DNA from: Bacteroidota bacterium | Lineage (GTDB): Bacteria > Bacteroidota > Bacteroidia > Bacteroidales > VadinHA17 | Reading direction: 5' to 3' | Assembly: GCA_030628785.1 (NCBI GenBank) | Contig: DAOVQI010000022.1 | Location: 1 to 15,862 of the forward strand | DNA length: 15,862 nt | Shown here: positions 5,277 to 13,027 of the stretch, piece after piece | Position numbering within the stretch: the stretch's first letter is position 1 | Layout: each line of letters begins with the position of its first letter | Made by a program: the position numbers and the translations under genes | The notes under the pieces: generated by a model | The model's input: only the letters and a program-made list of their open reading frames with translations | What the model was told of the DNA's origin: nothing | Databases searched by the model: none

Positions 5277-8057
5277 ATGGAGTATAATTTTATAGAGATT
5301 GAAAAAAAGTGGCAAAACTACTGGGAAAAGAATCAAACCTTTAAAGTTGAAATTGATCATTCGAAACCCAAGTATTATGTACTCGACATGTTTCCATACC
5401 CGTCCGGTGCCGGTTTGCATGTAGGTCATCCGCTTGGATACATTGCTTCCGATATTTATGCACGCTACAAAAGACTTTCAGGATACAACGTTTTACATCC
5501 TATTGGTTTTGACGCTTATGGATTACCCGCAGAACAATACGCCATTCAAACCGGAACACACCCTGCAGTAACTACCGAAAAAAACATACTTCGCTACAGG
5601 GAACAACTTACTAAAATTGGATTCTCATTCGATTGGAGCAGGGAAGTAAAGACCTGCGACCCAAACTATTATAAATGGACCCAGTGGACTTTTATCCAAC
5701 TGTTTAACTCGTGGTATAATAAGAAATCAAGAAAAGCCGAACCCATTACACACTTAATAACCAATTTTGAGAAAAATGGTAACCGGGAAGTGGATGCTGC
5801 CTGCAATGAGGTTGATTCCTTTAATTCCGAAGAGTGGAAAAAGAAGACCGAAAAGCAGCAACAGGAAATTCTGATGAACTACCGTTTAGCCTGCCTTTCC
5901 GATACATGGGTAAACTGGTGCCCTGCCCTCGGAACGGTCCTGGCCAATGATGAGGTAAAGGATGGATTTTCAGAAAGAGGAGGACATCCTGTCGAACGAA
6001 AATTGATGAAACAATGGTCTCTCCGGATCACAGCCTACGCACAACGATTATTGGAAGGACTGGAGAAAATTGAATGGTCAGACTCCCTTAAGGAAGTGCA
6101 ACGTAACTGGATCGGACGTTCTGTAGGGGCTTCAGTGAACTTCAGAATAAAAGGATTAGATGATATCATTAAAGTCTTTACTACAAGACCTGACACCCTG
6201 TTTGGCGCTACTTTCATGGTTCTAGCACCGGAACATGAATTGGTTGAAAAGATCACAACTCCTGAACACCGGGAAAAGATCCAGCGTTATGTCACCCGGG
6301 CAAAAAGCCGTTCGGAAAGAGAACGTATGTCGGAAGTAAAAAAGATCAGCGGAGAATTTACGGGAGCATATGGCATCAATCCACTCAACGATGAAGATAT
6401 CCAAATCTGGATTGCCGATTATGTACTTGCCGGTTATGGTACTGGTGCAATTATGGCCGTGCCGGGACATGACAGTCGTGACTTTGCCTTTGCCAAATAT
6501 TTCAATCTGCCTATCATCCAGGTTGTAACCCGTGGTGATGAAGTGCCGGAAGACCCCTGTGAATGGGAAGATTCATATGATGCCAAAGAAGGCAAAATGA
6601 TTAATTCAGGTTTCATTAACGGGTTGGAAGTGCCTGACGCAATAAATGCCGTGATAAAAAAAATAAGGGATACTGGTGAAGGATACGGTACCGTTAATTA
6701 TAAATTACGTGATGCCATATTTAGTCGCCAACGTTACTGGGGTGAACCTTTTCCGGTTTACTATAAGGATGGAATGCCTTATACCATTGATGAATGTGAA
6801 TTACCCCTGTTACTGCCCGAAGTTGATAAATATCTGCCGACTGAAACGGGAGATCCCCCATTAGCCCGGGCCAAAAACTGGCAGACCAAAGAAGGCTACC
6901 CGCTCGAAACCAACACCATGCCGGGCTTTGCCGGATCGAGTGGTTATTATCTGCGTTATCAGGATCCTCATAATGAACACGAGTACTTTTCAAAGGAAGC
7001 AAACGATTATTGGCAAAATGTGGATCTCTATATTGGGGGAGACGAACATGGTACCGGGCATTTAATTTACGCCAGGTTCTGGAATATGTTCCTCTACGAT
7101 CTCGGTATGGTGAAAAAGGAAGAACCCTTTCAGAAACTGATTAATCAGGGTAAAATTCAGGGCCGGTCGAACTTTGTTTACAGGATAAAAGGTGCCAATA
7201 AATTTGTCTCCTTTAACCTTCGGGAAAATTACCAAACCATTCGCCAACATGTTGACATTAACCTTGTAACTAATGATATCCTGGATATTGATGCTTTCAG
7301 GGAATGGCAACCTGAATTGGCGGATGCAGAATTTGTGCTGGAAGACGGAAAATATATATGCGGATGGGAAATCGAGAAAATGTCCAAATCAAAGCACAAT
7401 GTCCAAAACCCTGATGATCTTATCGAAAAATACGGAGCCGATACCCTCCGTATCTATGAGATGTTCCTGGGACCGATCGAACAATCAAAACCCTGGGATA
7501 CAAACGGTATTGAAGGAGTATTTCGTTTTATCCGGAAGCTCTGGAAACTCTATTTTCAGAATGATGAATTTGCTGTTTCAGATGAGCCACCTTCTGAAAA
7601 AGAATTAAAAATTTTGCACAGGACTATAAAAAAGGTCAGAGATGATATCAACAGGTTTTCATTCAATACGGTAGTCAGCGCATTAATGATTTGTGTTAAT
7701 GAACTAACCGAATTAAATTGTAACAAGAGAGCTATACTGGAAAACCTGGCTATACTCGTTTCTCCTTATGCCCCACATATTGCAGAAGAACTTTGGAAAA
7801 AACTGGGATATAAACCAAGCATAAGCAAAGAAGATTTTCCGGTATATGATGAAAAATATCTTATTGAAGAGGATTGGGAGTATCCGGTATCTTTTAATGG
7901 TAAGTTAAGATTTAAAATAACCCTGCCTCTGGAAATGGATAACAGTGAAATTGAAACAATTGTTTTGAAAAACGAAAAAGCACAAAAATGGCTGGGAGGA
8001 AAACCTCCTAAAAAGATCATTATTGTACCGAAAAAGATTATAAATGTGGTGGTTTAG
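5277..8057 (+). CDS. leuS: Leucyl-tRNA synthetase
   Basis: Charges tRNA-Leu with leucine in the cytoplasm; class Ia enzyme of 926 residues, a usual length for the Bacteroidota form. The HIGH motif appears as HVGH at residues 48-51 after the YPSGAGL stretch. The editing domain shows TTRPDTLFG near 302-310 and AVPGHDSRD near 394-402, where the Asp after His is the residue that recognises the misacylated amino acid. The tryptophan-rich region (WVNWCPALGTVLANDEV) and the catalytic loop KMSKS at 701-705 are intact. The C-terminus, IIIVPKKIINVVV, fits the family's closing domain. An out-of-frame ATG at 5273 opens a four-codon frame overlapping this start, but residues MEYNFIEIEKKWQ match family N-termini, so 5277 is chosen. 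The gene appears complete and functional and stands alone between the tRNA gene and a peptidase gene. Confidence 0.97.
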   Translation: MEYNFIEIEKKWQNYWEKNQTFKVEIDHSKPKYYVLDMFPYPSGAGLHVGHPLGYIASDIYARYKRLSGYNVLHPIGFDAYGLPAEQYAIQTGTHPAVTTEKNILRYREQLTKIGFSFDWSREVKTCDPNYYKWTQWTFIQLFNSWYNKKSRKAEPITHLITNFEKNGNREVDAACNEVDSFNSEEWKKKTEKQQQEILMNYRLACLSDTWVNWCPALGTVLANDEVKDGFSERGGHPVERKLMKQWSLRITAYAQRLLEGLEKIEWSDSLKEVQRNWIGRSVGASVNFRIKGLDDIIKVFTTRPDTLFGATFMVLAPEHELVEKITTPEHREKIQRYVTRAKSRSERERMSEVKKISGEFTGAYGINPLNDEDIQIWIADYVLAGYGTGAIMAVPGHDSRDFAFAKYFNLPIIQVVTRGDEVPEDPCEWEDSYDAKEGKMINSGFINGLEVPDAINAVIKKIRDTGEGYGTVNYKLRDAIFSRQRYWGEPFPVYYKDGMPYTIDECELPLLLPEVDKYLPTETGDPPLARAKNWQTKEGYPLETNTMPGFAGSSGYYLRYQDPHNEHEYFSKEANDYWQNVDLYIGGDEHGTGHLIYARFWNMFLYDLGMVKKEEPFQKLINQGKIQGRSNFVYRIKGANKFVSFNLRENYQTIRQHVDINLVTNDILDIDAFREWQPELADAEFVLEDGKYICGWEIEKMSKSKHNVQNPDDLIEKYGADTLRIYEMFLGPIEQSKPWDTNGIEGVFRFIRKLWKLYFQNDEFAVSDEPPSEKELKILHRTIKKVRDDINRFSFNTVVSALMICVNELTELNCNKRAILENLAILVSPYAPHIAEELWKKLGYKPSISKEDFPVYDEKYLIEEDWEYPVSFNGKLRFKITLPLEMDNSEIETIVLKNEKAQKWLGGKPPKKIIIVPKKIINVVV

Positions 8058-8076
8058 ACTTTCTATTTCGTATGAT

Positions 8077-8133
8077 ACTCGTCAGACCACTTCTGCTGCC
8101 ACTCGTCAGACCACTCATAGTGGTCAGACGAGT
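8077..8133. repeat. ACTCGTCAGACCACT repeated twice directly and once inverted
   Basis: Copies lie at 8077-8091 and 8101-8115. The third, AGTGGTCAGACGAGT at 8119-8133, is the inverse complement of the second except for the central base, so copies two and three form a hairpin of 7+7 bp around an A-A mismatch with a CAT loop. There is no T run directly after it. It could be the leuS 3' structure or a small repeat element. Confidence 0.6.
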
Positions 8134-8200
8134 TAGACCCATTAGTTTGAATTGGATGCCATAATGTTTTAGTGGTCATTTTTTCAAAAAGCCATACTAC

Positions 8201-9442
8201 ATGAAAATTGAAAACAGGAATTCTTTCCTTTTGTTGTCCATAATCCTGTTTATTATACTAAACCGGGCATGTACCATTGATCCGGAAGAGCAGTCATTCG
8301 TTTTCGCATCTGACACCATTACAGACCGTAAAGTAGCTGAAACAAAATTCGGATTTCCTGTCGACTCTTTCGAATTGCAGGAGGGAAAGATCAAAAGAAA
8401 TCAAAATATATCGGATCTTCTCCGGGATAATGATGTTTCATTCCAAACGATCAATGTTCTCGTGGAAAAGGCTCAACAAGTAATTAACCTGAGAAAAATA
8501 AGACGAGGTAATCAATATACTCTTTTTTTTGATAAAGATTCCATTAATAATCTTCAGTATCTTGTTTATGAACATTCACCAACTGAGTATTTTATTTTTA
8601 AAGTACAGGCTCCTGTTTACGTATTAAAAAATAAACGGGAAATAACTTCCGTGCAAAAAACAGCGACAGGAGTTATTCAAACATCTCTTTGGCAAACCAT
8701 TATAGATCAAAACATTAACCCATTATTAGTCAGTGAGTTATCTGACATATTTGCCTGGAGTATTGATTTTTTCGGTTTACAGCAAGGTGATTTTTTTAAA
8801 GTCATATATGAAGAACAGTTTGTTGATAGCACATCTTTTGGATTGGGTAAAATTTATACTGCTTATTTTAACCATGCAGGAGAAGATTTTTATGCCATAC
8901 CGTTTATCCAGGATGGAAGTGAAAGTTTTTACGACCAGAATGGCAATAGTTTGAGAAAAGCTTTTCTGAAAGCCCCTTTACGGTTCTCCAGGATCAGTTC
9001 GAGGTATTCCTATAGCAGAATGCATCCTATTCTTAAAATTCGGCGTCCCCATCTGGGTGTTGACTACGCAGCCCCTTACGGCACATCCGTTCAGGCAATC
9101 GGTGATGGAAGAATCATAAAAACCGGCTGGAACGGTGGTGCCGGAAGAATGGTAAAAATAAAACACAATAGTGTGTATACTACGGCTTACCTACACTTGA
9201 GCAGGTACGGTAAGGGAGTTAAATCAGGAAAATATGTTAAACAAGGAGATATAATCGGATATGTCGGAAGCACAGGCCTTTCAACAGGACCTCATCTGGA
9301 TTTCAGATTCTATAAAAACGGTCACCCCATTGATCCGCTTAAAGTAAAAGCCCCTCCTGTCAACCCGGTAAAAGAAAAAAACCTTGTAAAATTCAATAAG
9401 ATTAAAAATGTAATGATAACCTTAATCAATACCGTTCAGTAG
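8201..9442 (+). CDS. Cell-envelope M23-family peptidase (peptidoglycan DD-endopeptidase type)
   Basis: A 413-residue envelope protein. Residues 8-24 are a hydrophobic signal (LLLSIILFII); a Cys at 24 sits in LNRAC, a poor lipobox, so lipoprotein status is doubtful. An N-terminal LysM/OapA-like region at about 55-110 (GKIKRNQNISDLL...) precedes the C-terminal M23 domain at about 262-383. Zinc motif 1 is H284-x-x-x-D288 (PHLGVDYAAP), and YLHLS gives H332. The last motif, normally H-x-H, reads GPHLDFRF, so H365 is kept but the second His is D367. Related Bacteroidota proteins may also deviate here, so activity cannot be excluded. The expected role is cutting peptidoglycan cross-links during growth. 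The start at 8201 follows a 143-nt gap after leuS. The 3' end overlaps the convergent purN gene by 21 bp. Confidence 0.88.
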   Translation: MKIENRNSFLLLSIILFIILNRACTIDPEEQSFVFASDTITDRKVAETKFGFPVDSFELQEGKIKRNQNISDLLRDNDVSFQTINVLVEKAQQVINLRKIRRGNQYTLFFDKDSINNLQYLVYEHSPTEYFIFKVQAPVYVLKNKREITSVQKTATGVIQTSLWQTIIDQNINPLLVSELSDIFAWSIDFFGLQQGDFFKVIYEEQFVDSTSFGLGKIYTAYFNHAGEDFYAIPFIQDGSESFYDQNGNSLRKAFLKAPLRFSRISSRYSYSRMHPILKIRRPHLGVDYAAPYGTSVQAIGDGRIIKTGWNGGAGRMVKIKHNSVYTTAYLHLSRYGKGVKSGKYVKQGDIIGYVGSTGLSTGPHLDFRFYKNGHPIDPLKVKAPPVNPVKEKNLVKFNKIKNVMITLINTVQ

Positions 9443-9994
9443 ATCTTCAATAACCTTTGGATAAAATTCATACTCCAACTTATGTACTCTCTCCGCGAGG
9501 CTTTCGGGTGTATCATCCGGCGCAACACTGCATTTCGTCTGAAAAACAACATCACCTGCATCATAAACTTCATTAACAAGATGAACGGATATTCCGGATT
9601 CTTTCTCATTATTTTCAAGAACAGCTTCATGTACACGTTTACCGTACATCCCTTTCCCTCCATATTTCGGTAACAAAGCAGGATGAATATTAATAATCCG
9701 GTTATTATATTTTTTCAGGATATTATCAGGAACCAGCCATAAAAATCCGGCTAAAACAACAAAATCAACCTGATATTTATAAAGTATATTAACCACCTTA
9801 TCTGATTGATAAAATTCCTGACGTTCAAACACATAAGTAGGAACGTTCAATTTTCCGGCTCGTTCCAATACATAAGCATCGCTTTTATTGGATAAAATTA
9901 AACAAACATCGATATCCGGGTTTGGCTTGAAATATTCAACAATATTTTCAGCATTTGTCCCTGATCCGGAGGCAAAAATGGCAACTTTTTTCAT
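9422..9994 (-). CDS. purN: Phosphoribosylglycinamide formyltransferase
   Basis: Transfers a formyl group from 10-formyl-tetrahydrofolate to glycinamide ribonucleotide, the third step of purine synthesis, in the cytoplasm. The 190-residue length is normal. The phosphate-binding start KKVAIFASGSGTN, catalytic N102 and H104 in INIHPALLPKYGGKGMYG, and D146 in VYDAGDVVF are all present, matching N106, H108 and D144 of the E. coli enzyme. The start at 9994 gives the canonical MKKVAIFASGSGT. It is divergent from acpP, as in other Bacteroidota, and its last 21 bases overlap the end of the peptidase gene on the other strand. Confidence 0.95.
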   Translation of the reverse strand: MKKVAIFASGSGTNAENIVEYFKPNPDIDVCLILSNKSDAYVLERAGKLNVPTYVFERQEFYQSDKVVNILYKYQVDFVVLAGFLWLVPDNILKKYNNRIINIHPALLPKYGGKGMYGKRVHEAVLENNEKESGISVHLVNEVYDAGDVVFQTKCSVAPDDTPESLAERVHKLEYEFYPKVIEDLLNGID

Positions 9995-10128
9995 GTATAG
10001 TCTTGAATATTAATATGATAACGAGTTTTAAAAATCTGACGTCCAAATTGCATTACCTCAACCATTTAAATTTATAAATAAATCAGGATAAAAAAAACAC
10101 AAAAAAAAACGAAAAACAATTATTTTTG

Positions 10129-10159
10129 TTTGAATTATATCATTAAATGTATTTCTTTG
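10129..10159 (+). promoter_or_regulatory. Promoter of the acpP-fabF-rnc operon
   Basis: TTTG at 10129-10132, a 19-nt spacer and TTTCTTTG at 10152-10159, one base off TAnnTTTG. This predicts a 5' untranslated leader of about 45-50 nt before the acpP ATG. The region upstream is very A-rich, as is usual for strong promoters. Confidence 0.5.
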
Positions 10160-10212
10160 CACGTATATTTTTATAAAAGGTAAAATTTAGTATTCATTAA
10201 AAATTTAGGACT

Positions 10213-10449
10213 ATGTCTGACATCGCATCAAGAGTTAAAGCAATCATTGTTGACAAATTAGGAGTTGATGAAAGCGAAGTTACATCCGAAGCCAGTTTTA
10301 CAAACGACTTGGGTGCTGACTCTCTTGACACGGTCGAGTTGATCATGGAATTCGAAAAGGAATTCAACATGGGTATTCCTGACGACCAAGCCGAAAACAT
10401 CTCTACTGTAGGCGAAGCTATTAAATATATCGAAGAGATCGCCAAGTAG
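10213..10449 (+). CDS. acpP: Acyl carrier protein
   Basis: Carries growing acyl chains on a phosphopantetheine arm during fatty-acid synthesis. It has 78 residues, is acidic and helical, and has the attachment serine S37 in GADSLDTVELIMEFEKEF. The start MSDIASRVKAIIVDKLG is typical. It sits 32 nt upstream of fabF, its condensing partner, and is the first gene after the promoter at 10129. Nothing is unusual. Confidence 0.98.
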   Translation: MSDIASRVKAIIVDKLGVDESEVTSEASFTNDLGADSLDTVELIMEFEKEFNMGIPDDQAENISTVGEAIKYIEEIAK

Positions 10450-10481
10450 AATATTAGCAAATCTGATTTTATTTTTTTCTT

Positions 10482-11735
10482 ATGGAACTAAAACGGGTAG
10501 TTGTTACCGGGATAGGAGCAATTACTCCGCTTGGGAATAATATCCCTGCAACCTGGGAAGGTTTGAAAAACGGAGTAAGTGGTTCTGAACTTATTACACG
10601 TTTTGATACCGAAAAATTTAAGACAAGATTCGCTTGTGAAGTAAAAAACTTCGATCCAAAAAATTATTTTGACCGAAAAGAGCTTCGAAAACTCGACCGG
10701 TATTCCCAACTGGCACTTGTTTCGGTAGATGAGGCCATAAAGGATTCAGGGCTTGACCTTGAAAAAATCGATCAAGACAAAGCAGGTGTAATTTACGGGT
10801 CGGGAATCGGAGGTATTGACACTTTCTTAGATGAAGTCAGGGGCTTTGTAAGCGGGGATGGCACACCTCGTTTCAGCCCTTTCTTTATTCCGAAAATGAT
10901 TTCTGATATCGCCGCAGGCCATATTTCAATGAAATATGGTTTTCGTGGTATAAACTATGGCATTGTATCAGCTTGCGCAACATCTACCCATGCTTTAATT
11001 AACGCATTTAACTACATCCGGTTAGGGAAAGCTGATATTTTTGTTACCGGCGGATCAGAAGCAGCAATAAACCCAGCAGGCATGGGAGGTTTTAATTCAA
11101 TGCAAGCCATTTCTACCCGAAACGATGAATATAAAACAGCTTCACGTCCGTTTGATGGTACACGGGATGGTTTCGTAATGGCAGAGGGAGCGGGTGCAAT
11201 TATCCTTGAAGACCTTGAGCACGCCACTAAACGAGGGGCAAAAATATATGCAGAATTAGTCGGTGGAGGAATGACTGCTGATGCCTATCACCTTACAGCT
11301 CCTCATCCTGAAGGCTTGGGCGCTTCAAAAGTCATGGAAGTCACACTTGAAGATGCGCAAATGAAACCTGATGAAATTGACTATATAAATGTGCACGGAA
11401 CTGCAACTCCTCTCGGAGATATTTCTGAGGCTCTTGCCATCCTGAAAGTTTTTGGAGACCATGCTTACAAACTAAATATCAGTTCAACAAAATCGATGAC
11501 CGGCCACTTATTAGGGGCTGCTGGTGCAGTTGAAGCCATTACTTCATTGCTTGCAATGGCTTATAGTACCATTCCTCCTACCATAAACTTTACTACAGAA
11601 GATCCTAAGATTGACAATAAATTAAACTTCACATTTAATAAGGCACAGGAAAGGGAAGTGAACTCTGCATTAAGCAATACTTTTGGCTTTGGAGGACATA
11701 ACGCCAGCGTAATATTCAGGAAACTTGCGAACTAA
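10482..11735 (+). CDS. fabF: Beta-ketoacyl-ACP synthase II
   Basis: Condenses malonyl-ACP with acyl-ACP in fatty-acid elongation. It has 417 residues, normal for the family. The catalytic triad is complete: C165 in SACATSTHAL, H305 in NVHGTATPLGD and H342 in TGHLLGAAGAVE, with K337 in SSTKSMTGH. The C-terminal GFGGHNASVIF is intact. The first residues, MELKRVVVTGIGAITPLGN, fix the start. It is co-transcribed with acpP and probably with rnc, 52 nt downstream. A small CCTGCT/AGCAGG inverted repeat sits in that gap. Confidence 0.98.
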   Translation: MELKRVVVTGIGAITPLGNNIPATWEGLKNGVSGSELITRFDTEKFKTRFACEVKNFDPKNYFDRKELRKLDRYSQLALVSVDEAIKDSGLDLEKIDQDKAGVIYGSGIGGIDTFLDEVRGFVSGDGTPRFSPFFIPKMISDIAAGHISMKYGFRGINYGIVSACATSTHALINAFNYIRLGKADIFVTGGSEAAINPAGMGGFNSMQAISTRNDEYKTASRPFDGTRDGFVMAEGAGAIILEDLEHATKRGAKIYAELVGGGMTADAYHLTAPHPEGLGASKVMEVTLEDAQMKPDEIDYINVHGTATPLGDISEALAILKVFGDHAYKLNISSTKSMTGHLLGAAGAVEAITSLLAMAYSTIPPTINFTTEDPKIDNKLNFTFNKAQEREVNSALSNTFGFGGHNASVIFRKLAN

Positions 11736-11787
11736 TCCTGCTTGCGGGTTAAACTTATTATCGCAGCAGGTAATTTAAGCTTTTTAA

Positions 11788-12525
11788 TTGGTGTTGGAAT
11801 ACTACTTATTACCATTGAACCTCTATTTCCCTGAAAAAGGGAAATTCCGATCCCGTCTGAGGCGCCTTCTTGGTTTCAGGTCAAAACATTACCGGTTATT
11901 TCAGTTGGCATTTATCCCTAAATCAGCCTCGATAAGACTTCCCGATGGTTCGATCGTAAACAACGAACGACTTGAATACCTGGGAGATGCTATTCTCGAT
12001 GCAGTAATTTCCGATTACCTGTTCAACCATTACCCCCACGAAAAGGAGGGATTCCTGACAAAAACCAGATCAAAAATAGTGAACAGGGAACATCTGAATT
12101 CCATCGCCATGAAAATTGGATTGAATACATTTTTAGCTTCTGAAAATAACCAAAATGACACGGCAAAAAATTTATTGGGAGGAGCATTCGAAGCACTTAT
12201 TGGAGCTATATACCTGGATAGAGGATATAAAAAAACACAGCGTTTTCTTATACGGAAAATAATAAAAACCTACATTAACCTGTCTGAAATTGAAAAAACA
12301 GAAACAGACTATAAAAGTGCCATAATTGAATGGGTACAAAAAAACAAGAAAGAATTTGTTTTTCATACTTTTAAGAAGCTGCATATGCAAAATAAATCAA
12401 CTCCTTTTATTTCTGAACTTTTTATTGATAATCAGGAAGCAGGCACCGGAGAAGGTTCATCAAAAAAGGAAGCTGAACAAAATGCTGCGGAAATAGCTCT
12501 TCAAAACCTTAAGAATAAAGAGTAA
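11788..12525 (+). CDS. rnc: Ribonuclease III
   Basis: Double-strand-specific endoribonuclease that processes rRNA precursors and other structured RNAs. About 245 residues. The nuclease signature ERLEYLGDAILD (60-71) supplies E63 and D67. The second acidic cluster reads LLGGAFEALIGAIYLD: E135 (E. coli E117) is present, but the position of E. coli D114 is G132. The double-stranded RNA-binding domain covers about 172-243 (GTGEGSSKKEAEQNAAEIAL). No ATG is available: the frame opens after a TAA at 11785-11787, with TTG 11788, GTG 11791 and TTG 11794 as candidates, so the exact start is uncertain by two codons. It lies 52 nt after fabF and 1 nt before the next gene. Confidence 0.94.
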   Translation: MVLEYYLLPLNLYFPEKGKFRSRLRRLLGFRSKHYRLFQLAFIPKSASIRLPDGSIVNNERLEYLGDAILDAVISDYLFNHYPHEKEGFLTKTRSKIVNREHLNSIAMKIGLNTFLASENNQNDTAKNLLGGAFEALIGAIYLDRGYKKTQRFLIRKIIKTYINLSEIEKTETDYKSAIIEWVQKNKKEFVFHTFKKLHMQNKSTPFISELFIDNQEAGTGEGSSKKEAEQNAAEIALQNLKNKE

Positions 12526-12526
12526 A

Positions 12527-12955
12527 GTGAAAAAAAAATCTCACAAACTAATTTATGAACCAGATTATTCATTTTTGTTGATCGGGATTTCTTCACATGA
12601 AAACGATTACCATATAAGCTGGTTAATTAACCGTAAATTGGGTCTTGGTCTCTGTAAAGTCAGGAACCTGCAAATCTTTAACAAAAAACTTGGGGAAAAC
12701 CAGGAATTTTCAATTTATTCATTTGAAAATGATGAAAGAAGTTTGTTGTATAATTTAATTTCAAACCGGTGTGACAATGGATTTCTTATTGAAGAAATTA
12801 AAAATATAGACTATTTATTACAAATACTGGGAGACATTTCTGAAAAGGATCAGGAAAAAATAATCAACACCCTGAAAGAAACAGAAAAAATCAGCACCTC
12901 TTTTAAAATTGATCCAACAACCTTAAAATCGCGGCAAAGACTCCTTTTTCAATAA
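12527..12955 (+). CDS. IPExxxVDY-like family protein, function unknown
   Basis: A 142-residue protein starting with GTG at 12527, one base after the rnc stop, so the two are translationally coupled. Its layout fits the Bacteroidota-only IPExxxVDY family: an opening YEPDYSFLLIGISSHENDYH, then the WLINRKLGLGL stretch, FSIYSFENDERSLLYNLISN, and a late motif that here reads LIEEIKNIDYLL, so the eponymous IPE is changed to IEE and VDY to IDY. The family has no established function. No signal peptide or membrane segment is seen, so it is probably cytoplasmic. It is the last gene of the acpP operon, closed by the terminator at 12956. Confidence 0.75.
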   Translation: MKKKSHKLIYEPDYSFLLIGISSHENDYHISWLINRKLGLGLCKVRNLQIFNKKLGENQEFSIYSFENDERSLLYNLISNRCDNGFLIEEIKNIDYLLQILGDISEKDQEKIINTLKETEKISTSFKIDPTTLKSRQRLLFQ

Positions 12956-12985
12956 AAAGAAGGACGGCTTTCACCGTCCTTCTTT
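12956..12985. terminator. Strong bidirectional terminator
   Basis: AAAGAAGGACGG (12956-12967) and CCGTCCTTCTTT (12974-12985) form a perfect 12-bp stem with a six-base loop. The A/T-rich stem base supplies the U run on both strands, so it serves the acpP operon on the plus strand and the convergent gene at 13028 on the minus strand. Confidence 0.85.
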
Positions 12986-13027
12986 CTAATAAACCCTAAA
13001 ATTAAACCTAACTAGAAAAAACCACAA

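Noticed and set aside
8077..8133. Short CRISPR-like array
   Set aside because: Only two direct copies with a 9-nt gap and one inverted copy; spacer lengths and orientation do not fit CRISPR.
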